NCBI GenBank assembly: GCA_016716565.1 | Contig: JADJWC010000001.1 | Span: 1,364,001-1,428,000 of the forward strand | Direction of reading: 5' to 3' | From: a bacterium | GTDB taxonomy: Bacteria > Bacteroidota > Ignavibacteria > Ignavibacteriales > Ignavibacteriaceae | DNA: 64,000 nt | In this document: positions 8,902 to 17,189 of the stretch, piece after piece | Layout of the letters: every line of letters begins with the position of its first letter | Numbering within the stretch: position 1 is the first letter of the stretch | The notes under the pieces: model-generated | Database searches by the model: none | The model's input: the letters and a program-made list of their open reading frames with translations, nothing else | What the model was told of the DNA's origin: nothing | Program-made: the position numbers and the translations under genes

Positions 8902-11160
8902 ATGTTGAGTCTTATGAAATACCGCTTTACCGGGAAAATTTTAAAACACACCTTGTTTTTCTTTTTACTGCTTACGCAAATTTGTTTTGGACAGTGGTTT
9001 CAACAATACCCCATGGTTGGAGAGATTCAAGATATAGAATTTGTGAATGCAAACACTGGTTGGGCTATTGCGTCTCCTGGAGTTGGTGGAGGTGTAAATG
9101 CCCGTATCCTCAAAACAACTGACGGAGGATGTAGTTGGAAAATTCAATCCATAAACTCAGATTACAACTTAAGCGACGTGACATTTCTCGATTTAAATAA
9201 TGGTTGGGCTGTTGGTGAATACTGGTCTGATGTTGCAATTATTTTGAGAACATCAGACGGAGGAGAAGAGTGGTTTGAACAATATTCCACTATTGGCTTT
9301 AATCTGCGATCCGTTTTTTTTACAAATATTTATGAAGGTTATGCAGTAGGTTCTAACGGAACAATACTTAAAACAACTAATGGAGGTAAAAATTGGATTG
9401 TACAAAACAGCGGAACAACTAAAAAATTAAATTCTGCTTTTTTTATAGATGATAATAATGGGTGGATAGTGGGAGGTGACTATTATACATATCTTAACAG
9501 TATAATACTGAAAACTACAAATGGTGGTAAGGACTGGATTGCACAGTTGATAGATTCTACTTTTGGATTATATTCCGTACATTTTGTTGATGTTAATACC
9601 GGTTGGGCTGTTGGCGGTTATTGGTGGACTGGTGCAGGTTTTATTTATCATACATCTAATGGAGGAAAGGATTGGTATGAACAAAATTCATCTTATGGTC
9701 CATTGTTCTCAGTTTTCTTTCAAGATAATAATCTCGGTTGGGCGGTAGGAGAAGGTCAGTTGTTAAAAACGACAAATGGAGGAATATACTGGACAAACCA
9801 AGCTTTCCCGAATGATATTTATTCTACTCTCAATACCGTTCATTTTGAGAATAATTATATTGGGTGGGCAGCTGGATACTACGGTCGTATATTAATAACA
9901 ACGGATGGAGGATTAAATTGGATTTATCAAATGGACAACGTCGGTCAACTAAATTCCGTATACTTTGCGGATAACGATATTGGCTGGTCAGCCGGTGGTG
10001 GAAAAATATTAAAAACCACGAATGGGGGCTTAAATTGGAATATTGCAGCCCAAGGTATCCCAGAATTATATTCAATCATCTTTAATGATTCGAATAATGG
10101 TTGGGTTGTAGGTAAACAAACTATATTAAAAACAACTAATGGTGGAACAGATTGGATAGAACAATATTCGGATAGTTTGTGCAGTTTCTATTCAATTAAA
10201 ATGTTGGATAATAATGTTGGGTGGGTTGTTGGAATCGATAGTGAAAATAAGGGAAGAATACTTAAGTCGACAAATGGGGGTAATGAATGGGTTATTCAGT
10301 TAGAGCATTACTCGGTTGGTTTTAATTCAGTAGATTTTATTAATCAAAATATTGGCTGGGTAGTAGGAAGCGAAGGAAAAATTCTGAAGACAACAAATGG
10401 AGGTTTAAACTGGAACGAACAAAACAGTAATACAGATATTGGACTTAATTCGGTTTTTTTCATAAATGATTTTATGGGATGGATTGCGGGTGGTGATCGT
10501 TGGGATTATGACAATTATGAAGGGATAATATTAAATACTACTGATGCAGGAGAAAACTGGATTACGCAGATTTCTGATACAATAGAGAGTATGTCTTGTG
10601 TATACTTCACTGACAGTAATAATGGATGGGCTACCAATGGCGAATATGGTCAAATAAAAATTTTAAACACTGCAAATGGTGGAGTAACTTGGACTGTTCA
10701 AAATGATTCATATTATTATTTTAATGATTTGCATTTTATAGACACACATAACGGTTGGGTTGTTGGTGGTGTTTGGGATTTTGAAGGATTTTACCATGGT
10801 TGCATTATGAAAACGACCAACGGCGGTGTATCTTTTGCTGAAGAAAAACAAATTGATGAAATTCCAACAGAGTTTTTGCTTTCACAGAACTATCCTAATC
10901 CATTTAATCCGAGCACCAAAATAAAATACTCAATTCCCCAGACCTCAAATGTTACGTTAACAGTATTTGATATTCTTGGCAACGAAATAGAAACACTCGT
11001 GAATGAAGAAAAACCAGCGGGTACTTATGAAATTGAATTTAACGCTGCGTCACTATCGGGCCCCGTTTCCACCAAAGGCGGATACACCTCTGGTGTATAT
11101 TTCTACCAATTAAAAGCCGGTTCATTTATCGAGACAAAGAAAATGTTATTGTTGAAGTAG
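8902..11160 (+). CDS. Secreted YCF48-like 14-blade double propeller, T9SS sorting domain
   Basis: 752 residues. Fourteen blade signatures were counted (NGWAVG, EGYAVG, IGWVVG, MGWIAG and similar), each followed by KTTNGGxxW, consistent with two seven-bladed YCF48-like propellers. The start at 8902 is chosen because its spacing from GAAGG matches the ATG of the two paralogous leaders; an internal ATG at 8914 is the alternative. The leader peptide MKYRFTGK is encoded by a degenerate form of the palindrome at the start of the 7293 gene. The signal peptide ends near CFGQ. The T9SS tail (SQNYPNPFNPSTKIKYSIP ... FIETKKMLLLK) has an eleven-residue insert, SGPVSTKGGYT, coded by DNA containing TCCACCAAAGGCGGA (11068-11082). 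Confidence 0.9.
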   Translation: MLSLMKYRFTGKILKHTLFFFLLLTQICFGQWFQQYPMVGEIQDIEFVNANTGWAIASPGVGGGVNARILKTTDGGCSWKIQSINSDYNLSDVTFLDLNNGWAVGEYWSDVAIILRTSDGGEEWFEQYSTIGFNLRSVFFTNIYEGYAVGSNGTILKTTNGGKNWIVQNSGTTKKLNSAFFIDDNNGWIVGGDYYTYLNSIILKTTNGGKDWIAQLIDSTFGLYSVHFVDVNTGWAVGGYWWTGAGFIYHTSNGGKDWYEQNSSYGPLFSVFFQDNNLGWAVGEGQLLKTTNGGIYWTNQAFPNDIYSTLNTVHFENNYIGWAAGYYGRILITTDGGLNWIYQMDNVGQLNSVYFADNDIGWSAGGGKILKTTNGGLNWNIAAQGIPELYSIIFNDSNNGWVVGKQTILKTTNGGTDWIEQYSDSLCSFYSIKMLDNNVGWVVGIDSENKGRILKSTNGGNEWVIQLEHYSVGFNSVDFINQNIGWVVGSEGKILKTTNGGLNWNEQNSNTDIGLNSVFFINDFMGWIAGGDRWDYDNYEGIILNTTDAGENWITQISDTIESMSCVYFTDSNNGWATNGEYGQIKILNTANGGVTWTVQNDSYYYFNDLHFIDTHNGWVVGGVWDFEGFYHGCIMKTTNGGVSFAEEKQIDEIPTEFLLSQNYPNPFNPSTKIKYSIPQTSNVTLTVFDILGNEIETLVNEEKPAGTYEIEFNAASLSGPVSTKGGYTSGVYFYQLKAGSFIETKKMLLLK

Positions 11161-11177
11161 CATTTAAAAATTTGTAG

Positions 11178-11231
11178 GGGCGAGACGCTGTCTCGCCCAC
11201 TTATTATTTGCCTATTACAAACCGATTGTTC
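11178..11231 (+). repeat. Strong hairpin plus fragment of the leader repeat
   Basis: GGGCGAGAC-GCT-GTCTCGCCC (11178-11198) is a perfect nine-base-pair hairpin after the 14-blade gene. It is followed by TATTTGCCTATTACAAACCG (about 11206-11225), a match to the first 25-30 bases of the structured leader copies. The rest of the leader is absent, so this is a truncated copy. Confidence 0.6.
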
Positions 11232-11375
11232 AAAACAAATCATAAATCATAATAGCACGCCATAAAATAATTTGGCACTGTTTGAGTGTTCAAATTACTT
11301 TGTGATATATTTAACTTTCATCAGTATCAAAATAAAAATTTGCGAACCTCTTAAATCTATTACAGGAGATTTATT

Positions 11376-13343
11376 ATGAATAAAATATTTATTCTAATTG
11401 TATTTACTATCCTTTCAACAAATTTTCTTTTTTCTCAAACAGACAAGCAGCAAAACGGAAATCCACCTGACCCACGATTACATAATGAATTTGTGGATGA
11501 TGAATATATTCCTGATTTAAGAGAAAGCCAGGAAAGATCGCCGTCATATAATTATTCCCGGAATAGTATTGTAACAACCCAGGTAAATGTTGATGCGAAC
11601 GGACAAAACATAGTTGGTGATGCTGCGAATGAGCCTTCAATTGCAGTTGATCGTAATAATCCAAACAGAATTGCAATCGGCTGGAGACAATTCAACACAA
11701 TAAGCAACAACTTTCGTCAGGCAGGTTTTGGATATACCTCAAATGGTGGACAAACCTGGACTTTCCCTGGTGTTATTGAACCCGGTGTTTTTCGTTCAGA
11801 TCCGGTACTTGAAAGTGATGCTGAAGGAAATTTTTATTATAACAGTCTGGCTGTAGACCCTGACTATTTTTGTGACGTTTTCAAATCAACTACCGGAGGA
11901 TCTGCGTGGGGTGATAAAGCTTATGCACAAGGAGGAGATAAACAATGGATGGAAATTGATAAATCAAACAGTTCGGGAAACGGACATTTTTATGCTTATT
12001 GGAATAGCTCTTATAGTGTTTGTCCTCCCGGTTCATTTACAAGGTCAATTGACGGAATCTTTTTTGAAGATTGTGTTACAATCCCAAGCGATCCTTACTG
12101 GGGAACACTTGCAGTAGCTTCCAATGGAGATCTTATTGTTGGTGGATCAATCGGCTGGGATTTTCTGGTTGCAAAATCTTCAAATGCAAAAAATCCTGCG
12201 CAAGTTGTAAGCTGGGATATGTCAACAGTTGTCAGTCTTGATGGCAGTATCAACTTTGGCACCGGTCCGAATCCGGGTGGTTTGCTTGGTCAGACAATAA
12301 TTGCAATTGATACTTCCGGAGGTCCTTATCATAACAACATTTACCTCCTTTGCTCAGTTGAAAGAAATTCTAATCCTGATCCTCTTGACATTATGTTTGT
12401 CCGAAGCACAGATGGAGGTCTAACATGGAGTTCACCAATAAAAATTAATGATGACCCGGGAACATCAGCATGGCAATGGTTTGGCACAATGTCAGTAGCT
12501 CCAAACGGAAGAATTGATGTTATTTGGCTTGATACACGTGACAATCCCGGAACTTACCTTTCATCATTATATTATTCGAACTCTTTTGACGGTGGTGTAA
12601 CCTGGTCACCGAACGAAAGACTTTCAGATGATTTCGATCCTCATGTCGGCTGGCCAAACCAAAATAAAATGGGTGATTACTTCGATATGGTTTCTGAGGT
12701 TAACGGAGCGCATTTAGCGTGGGCAGCAACCTTTACAGGTGGGCAGGATGTTTACTATAGTTTCATCACCGACACCACTTATGTCCCTGTGGAATTGATT
12801 TCATTTAACGCAGTATCAAATGGTAATGAAGTAATTCTCACGTGGTCAACTGCAAGCGAATTAAATAATCAGTTGTTTGAAGTCCAGAGAAGTTTTGAAG
12901 GAAGTGATTTTGCTACGATTGGTTTTGTTAATGGTAAAGGTACGACATCTGAGAAACAGAATTACCTATATAAAGATAAAATTCTCGCTGATGGAAAGTA
13001 TTACTACAGGCTTAAACAGATTGATTATTTAGGACAAAGTGATTATTCAGAAATTATCGAAATGGATATAAGATTATTCAGTTCTTACCTTCTCGAGCAG
13101 AATTTTCCGAATCCATTCAATCCAACAACGACAATTGGTTATGGATTAAAAGAAAAAAGTAATGTTAAGATTATTGTAATCAATTCAATCGGTGAAGAAG
13201 TCGCATCGTTGGTCAATGAAGAAAAAGAATCCGGCTATCATACAATAGAATTCAACGCTGAAAAGCTGCCGAGCGGAGTTTATTTTTATCAGCTGCAAGC
13301 AGGTGCGTATGTTGAAGCGAAGAAGATGATCCTCCTTCGTTAA
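11376..13343 (+). CDS. Secreted sialidase-like (Asp-box) protein with T9SS sorting domain
   Basis: 655 residues, signal peptide to FLFSQ, strong Shine-Dalgarno (ACAGGAG). The main body has Asp-box-like turns SNGGQTW, STDGGLTW and FDGGVTW, plus EPSIAVDRNNPNRIAIGW, as in BNR/sialidase-fold six-bladed propellers. The usual arginine triad of active sialidases could not be recognised, so enzymatic activity is doubtful. An FN3-like linker starting VPVELISFNAVSNGNEVILTW and ending in YYYRLKQIDYLG precedes the T9SS tail (EQNFPNPFNPTTTIGYGL ... YVEAKKMILLR). The last codons and stop lie inside a dispersed repeat shared with the end of the 14883 gene. Confidence 0.87.
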   Translation: MNKIFILIVFTILSTNFLFSQTDKQQNGNPPDPRLHNEFVDDEYIPDLRESQERSPSYNYSRNSIVTTQVNVDANGQNIVGDAANEPSIAVDRNNPNRIAIGWRQFNTISNNFRQAGFGYTSNGGQTWTFPGVIEPGVFRSDPVLESDAEGNFYYNSLAVDPDYFCDVFKSTTGGSAWGDKAYAQGGDKQWMEIDKSNSSGNGHFYAYWNSSYSVCPPGSFTRSIDGIFFEDCVTIPSDPYWGTLAVASNGDLIVGGSIGWDFLVAKSSNAKNPAQVVSWDMSTVVSLDGSINFGTGPNPGGLLGQTIIAIDTSGGPYHNNIYLLCSVERNSNPDPLDIMFVRSTDGGLTWSSPIKINDDPGTSAWQWFGTMSVAPNGRIDVIWLDTRDNPGTYLSSLYYSNSFDGGVTWSPNERLSDDFDPHVGWPNQNKMGDYFDMVSEVNGAHLAWAATFTGGQDVYYSFITDTTYVPVELISFNAVSNGNEVILTWSTASELNNQLFEVQRSFEGSDFATIGFVNGKGTTSEKQNYLYKDKILADGKYYYRLKQIDYLGQSDYSEIIEMDIRLFSSYLLEQNFPNPFNPTTTIGYGLKEKSNVKIIVINSIGEEVASLVNEEKESGYHTIEFNAEKLPSGVYFYQLQAGAYVEAKKMILLR

Positions 13344-13372
13344 AACTACGGCGGACAGGTTTTAATGAAGTA
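13331..13372 (+). repeat. Dispersed repeat overlapping a stop codon (copy 1)
   Basis: CCTCCTTCGTTAAAACTACG followed by GCGGACAGGTTTT and ATGAAGTA spans the last codons (Leu-Leu-Arg) and the stop of the upstream gene. The same 40-odd bases occur at 17111-17152 with about one change. It can fold imperfectly (TCC...CGT with ACG...GGA). Confidence 0.65.
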
Positions 13373-13401
13373 ACTAGAAGTTAGAATTGAGAATTTAGAA
13401 G

Positions 13402-13427
13402 GGTCGTGATTAAACACGACCTTTTTT
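13402..13427 (+). terminator. Intrinsic terminator after sialidase-like gene
   Basis: GGTCGTG-ATTAAA-CACGACC followed by TTTTTT: a seven-base-pair stem with a clean U-tract, directly before leader copy C. Confidence 0.8.
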
Positions 13428-13620
13428 ATTTGCTAATTACAAATCGATAGTTTTTGACTTTGATAAAAATTTAAAACAAGTTTCATATAGAAATATTTTT
13501 CTACTCCGAGAGGGCAGGAGTACAGCCAGTGATAAACTGCTGAAGACTGCAGACCCACTACTCTCCCGAAGCAGAAGTTTTGAAAATAACTATTTTTCAA
13601 CTTCTTATAGGAGGCACACT
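13428..13620 (+). promoter_or_regulatory. structured 5' leader, copy C, upstream of 7-blade propeller gene
   Basis: Third copy of the leader, very close to copy A (813-1005): the same P1 stem with loop GAGAGGGCA, the same P2 hairpin with its loop changed from GATTA to GATAA, and P3 one base pair longer (TTGAAAA with TTTTCAA) with intact AGAAG/CTTCT (13573-13577 with 13601-13605). The Shine-Dalgarno AGGAGG follows P3 directly. A terminator just upstream suggests transcription begins within or just before this element. Confidence 0.6.
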
Positions 13621-14850
13621 ATGAAAATCTTTACACACACCTTGTTTTTCTTTTTGCTTTCAACACAAATTTGTTTTGCACAGTGGTATCAGCAGAATAG
13701 TGGAACAACAAATTGGTTATATGATGTTTTTTTCATAGATGCAAATATCGGAACTTCCGTTGGTGATGGTGGAACAATTCTTAGAACCACGAATGGAGGC
13801 ACTACCTGGACATCACTAACAAGCGGAACAACAAATAATTTATATGGTGCTTGCTTCACAGATACAAATACCGGAACTGTCGTTGGAGGCAATTGGACTG
13901 TAGGTGAAAGTGTTATTCTCAGAACCACAGATGGAGGCATTAATTGGGTATCACAAACAAGCGGAACGACTGCCGAATTAAGGGGTGTAACATTTACAGA
14001 TGCAAATACTGGAACTGCTGTTGGAGGTTGGGGAACAATACTCAGAACCACAGACGGAGGTGCTAACTGGACTTCACAAATAAGTGGAACAATATATACT
14101 TTATATGATGTATCCTTTACTGATGAAAATAAGGGAACTGTTGTTGGTGAGGGTGGGACAATGCTTAAAACCATCAATGGAGGTACTACATGGACATCAC
14201 AAGCCAGCGGAACAACATTTAATTTATATGATGTTTCCTTCACAGATGAAAATATCGGAACTGCTGTTGGTGATGGTGGAACAATACTTAGAACCACAAA
14301 TGGAGGCACTATCTGGACATCACAAACAAGTGGAATAAATGATTATTTATGGTGTGCTTCCTTCACAGATGCAAATACCGGAACTGCTGTTGGTCAAGTC
14401 GGAACAATTCTAAGGACCATAAATGGAGGCACTACCTGGACATCACAATCAAGCGGAACAACAAATGATTTACATGGTGTTTCCTTCACAGATGCAAATA
14501 TGGGAACTGTTGTTGGTTATTCGGGAACAATTCTTCACACTACAAACGGCGGTGTATCTTTTGTTGATGATGAGAAAACTCAACCAACAGAATTTATTCT
14601 TGAACAAAATTATCCCAATCCCTTCAATCCAAATACAGTAATCAGTTATCAGTTACCAGTAAGCAGTGATGTAACATTAAAAGTATTCGATGTTTTGGGA
14701 AATGAGATTGCAACGCTTGTTGATGAATTCAAGACAGCAGGGAAGTACGAAGTTGAATTTAATGCATCAACACTGCCAAGCGGAGTTTATTTCTATCAAT
14801 TAAAAGCAAACAATTATATCGAAACAAAAAAAATGTTGTTATTGAAATAA
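13621..14850 (+). CDS. Secreted YCF48-like seven-bladed propeller with near-identical blades, T9SS tail
   Basis: 409 residues. The signal peptide ends in ICFAQ and closely resembles that of the 8902 protein (HTLFFFLL). Seven blades read SGTTxxLYGVxFTDxNxGTxVGxxGTILRTTNGGTTWTSQ; the usual Gly-Trp is replaced by Gly-Thr throughout. Adjacent blades are still very similar at the DNA level, so the propeller appears recently amplified from one blade. The T9SS tail is EQNYPNPFNPNTVISYQ ... YIETKKMLLLK with the plain loop NASTLPSGVYFYQL. The start is fixed by leader copy C (AGGAGG seven bases upstream). Target unknown. Confidence 0.9.
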   Translation: MKIFTHTLFFFLLSTQICFAQWYQQNSGTTNWLYDVFFIDANIGTSVGDGGTILRTTNGGTTWTSLTSGTTNNLYGACFTDTNTGTVVGGNWTVGESVILRTTDGGINWVSQTSGTTAELRGVTFTDANTGTAVGGWGTILRTTDGGANWTSQISGTIYTLYDVSFTDENKGTVVGEGGTMLKTINGGTTWTSQASGTTFNLYDVSFTDENIGTAVGDGGTILRTTNGGTIWTSQTSGINDYLWCASFTDANTGTAVGQVGTILRTINGGTTWTSQSSGTTNDLHGVSFTDANMGTVVGYSGTILHTTNGGVSFVDDEKTQPTEFILEQNYPNPFNPNTVISYQLPVSSDVTLKVFDVLGNEIATLVDEFKTAGKYEVEFNASTLPSGVYFYQLKANNYIETKKMLLLK

Positions 14851-14882
14851 ATTTTTTATCAATCCATAACTAGGAGGATAAA

Positions 14883-17123
14883 ATGAAAAAATTATTACAA
14901 TTTTTTCTTTTCTTTGTTCTACTATCACAACCAATTCTCTCACAATGGTATCAGCAGTACCCGATAGTAACAAATGCAATTATGGATGTGGAATTTGTTA
15001 ATGACAATATCGGTTGGATAGTTGGATCCCAAGGTAATTATTTTGGGGGAAATGCAAAAATTCTTAAGACTACTGATGGCGGAAATAACTGGGTTGCTCA
15101 GGTTAGTGGTAAGGAAAACAATTTTACTGATGTAATATTTCTTGATTTAAATAATGGCTGGGCAGTTGGTGGTGATCCCACTTTAGCACTTGCTACTGCA
15201 ATTATTTTACACACAACCAATGGTGGTGAGGATTGGAACGAGCAATACTCAGCTTCGGGATATAACCTTGAATCTTTATTATTTACAAACCTAAATAATG
15301 GATATGCGGTGGGTTCTAATGGAATAATTCTCAAGACTACAGATGGTGGTGTTAACTGGAGTGAACAAAATAGTGGAACTACTAAGCATTTAAATTCTGT
15401 TTCTTTTGTCGATGATAATCATGGTTGGATTGTTGGGACTCAAGGATTAATACTCTCCACAATTGACGGAGGGATAAATTGGAATCAACAAGTAAGCGGT
15501 ACAACAAATTGGTTATCTGGAGTTTATTTCATAGATGCTAATACTGGTTGGGTTGCTGGTGGTATGGGATGGTTAATCGGGTCAACATTGAAAACCTCAA
15601 ATGGTGGAGAGGATTGGCAGGAACAGATTGTATCAAATGGACTGCTACACTCAGTTTTTTTTACAGACCGTGATAACGGTTGGGCAGTTGGAGAATATCA
15701 AATATTAAAAACAACGAATGGTGGAACTGATTGGATAATTCAGTTTCAGCAGGCAAGTAACCGTAATTTCTTTTCTGTTCATTTTGAAAATAATAGTTTA
15801 GGTTGGGTGGCAGGCGACTGTGGTCAAGTATTAAAAACTATAGATAGTGGAATAAATTGGTCTTATCAATTGAATAATCGTGGAGAATTGAATTCAGTAT
15901 ATTTTGCTAATAACGATATTGGCTGGGCTGCGGGTAATGGTAAAATAATAAGGACAACTAATGGAGGTTTAAAATGGATAATTTCAGCACAAGATTTGCC
16001 CGAACTAAATTCAATAAATTTCACCGACACAAATAATGGCTGGGTAGTTGGCGGCTATAACTGGAATAATAGTGATGGAATAATCTATATTACTACAGAT
16101 GGAGGAGTGGAATGGATAGAGCAATATTCAGATTTTCAATGCGTATTTAAATCGATACAAATGTTAAATGAAGAAGTGGGTTGGGTTGTTGGTAAGGATA
16201 GCCAAAGTAAAGGCAGGATTCTGAAGACAACAAGTGGCGGTGCAGATTGGGTAACTCAATTAACTGATTATTCGGTAGGATTAAATTCAGTTTGCTTTGC
16301 TAATCAAAGCACTCTATGGGCAGTTGGGGATGAAGGTAAAATTCTTTGCTCCACAAATGGAGGTGCAAATTGGAATGAACAAATCAGTAACACGGATTTT
16401 AGCCTAAGATCAGTTTGTTTCGTAGATGAAAATAATGGTTGGGTTGTCGGTGGTGATTTAAATTACAGTTATGTGGGTATAATTTTACGAACAACCAATG
16501 GTGGGTTAGATTGGATTACACAAATAACAGATACGATTGGTTTTCAAAACTCAATCTTTTTTGTAGACACAAATAATGGCTGGTCAGTTGGTTACAGTGG
16601 TGGGGGTACTTCTTACCAATATGAAGTTATATTACACACAACTAATGGCGGTATTACGTGGACTCCTCAAGATGGCAGGTGCTACTGGATCAGTTCAGCA
16701 TATTTTACAGATGAATTAAATGGATGGGTTGTTGGGTTACAATGGGACCCCAGTGCACTTGGCTTCGATGTTATTTTGAGAACTACCAACGGCGGTGTAT
16801 CATTTGTTGAAGAAGAACAGACAGAAGAAATACCGACTGAGTTTTTACTTTCACAGAATTATCCAAATCCCTTCAATCCTTCAACAAAAATAAAATACTC
16901 AATTCCACCGGTCACTCTTCGACAAGCTCAGAGTGACATACCTGTCACACTTGTAGTTTATGATGTGTTGGGTAACGAAATTGAAACACTCGTTAACGAA
17001 GAAAAACCGGCAGGCACTTATGAAGTGACGTGGCATGCAGATGGACTACCAAGCGGAGTGTATTTTTATCAAATGAGGGCAGGTGACTATACAGCTGTGA
17101 AGAAAATGATCCTCCTTCGTTAA
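14883..17123 (+). CDS. Secreted YCF48-like 14-blade double propeller, T9SS sorting domain
   Basis: 746 residues, signal peptide to PILSQ. Fourteen blades were counted (IGWIVG ... NGWVVG), making it a diverged paralogue of the 8902 protein in both length and blade order. The start has AGGAGG (14873-14878) inside a TCCATAACTAGGAGGAT leader shared with the gene at 3896. The T9SS tail (SQNYPNPFNPSTKIKYSIP ... YTAVKKMILLR) carries an insert VTLRQAQSD encoded by the palindrome GTCACTCT...AGAGTGAC (16911-16937), a REP-like sequence common in related genomes. The last codons lie in the dispersed repeat also found at 13331. Downstream sequence resembles that after the 8902 gene. Confidence 0.9.
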   Translation: MKKLLQFFLFFVLLSQPILSQWYQQYPIVTNAIMDVEFVNDNIGWIVGSQGNYFGGNAKILKTTDGGNNWVAQVSGKENNFTDVIFLDLNNGWAVGGDPTLALATAIILHTTNGGEDWNEQYSASGYNLESLLFTNLNNGYAVGSNGIILKTTDGGVNWSEQNSGTTKHLNSVSFVDDNHGWIVGTQGLILSTIDGGINWNQQVSGTTNWLSGVYFIDANTGWVAGGMGWLIGSTLKTSNGGEDWQEQIVSNGLLHSVFFTDRDNGWAVGEYQILKTTNGGTDWIIQFQQASNRNFFSVHFENNSLGWVAGDCGQVLKTIDSGINWSYQLNNRGELNSVYFANNDIGWAAGNGKIIRTTNGGLKWIISAQDLPELNSINFTDTNNGWVVGGYNWNNSDGIIYITTDGGVEWIEQYSDFQCVFKSIQMLNEEVGWVVGKDSQSKGRILKTTSGGADWVTQLTDYSVGLNSVCFANQSTLWAVGDEGKILCSTNGGANWNEQISNTDFSLRSVCFVDENNGWVVGGDLNYSYVGIILRTTNGGLDWITQITDTIGFQNSIFFVDTNNGWSVGYSGGGTSYQYEVILHTTNGGITWTPQDGRCYWISSAYFTDELNGWVVGLQWDPSALGFDVILRTTNGGVSFVEEEQTEEIPTEFLLSQNYPNPFNPSTKIKYSIPPVTLRQAQSDIPVTLVVYDVLGNEIETLVNEEKPAGTYEVTWHADGLPSGVYFYQMRAGDYTAVKKMILLR

Positions 17124-17188
17124 AACTACGGCGGACAGGTTTTGATGAAGTAGCATTTAAAAATTTGCAGGGGCGTGAAACTTCACGC
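17111..17188 (+). repeat. Dispersed repeat (copy 2) and hairpin between convergent genes
   Basis: 17111-17152 repeats the element at 13331-13372. It is followed by GTAGCATTTAAAAATTTG, shared with 11155-11175, and by the hairpin GCGTGAA...TTCACGC (17173-17188), which may terminate transcription from both sides before the convergent toxin gene. Confidence 0.55.
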
Positions 17189-17189
17189 T

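Noticed and set aside
13689..14309. 206-codon open frame antisense to the seven-blade propeller gene
   Set aside because: Its Val-Pro-Pro-Ser repeats mirror the blade repeats of the sense strand. It has no ribosome site and is a codon shadow.
13700..14560. Regularly spaced repeats that could suggest a CRISPR-like array
   Set aside because: Period of 120-140 bp, in-frame, and coding for propeller blades. There are no unique spacers of 30-40 bp.
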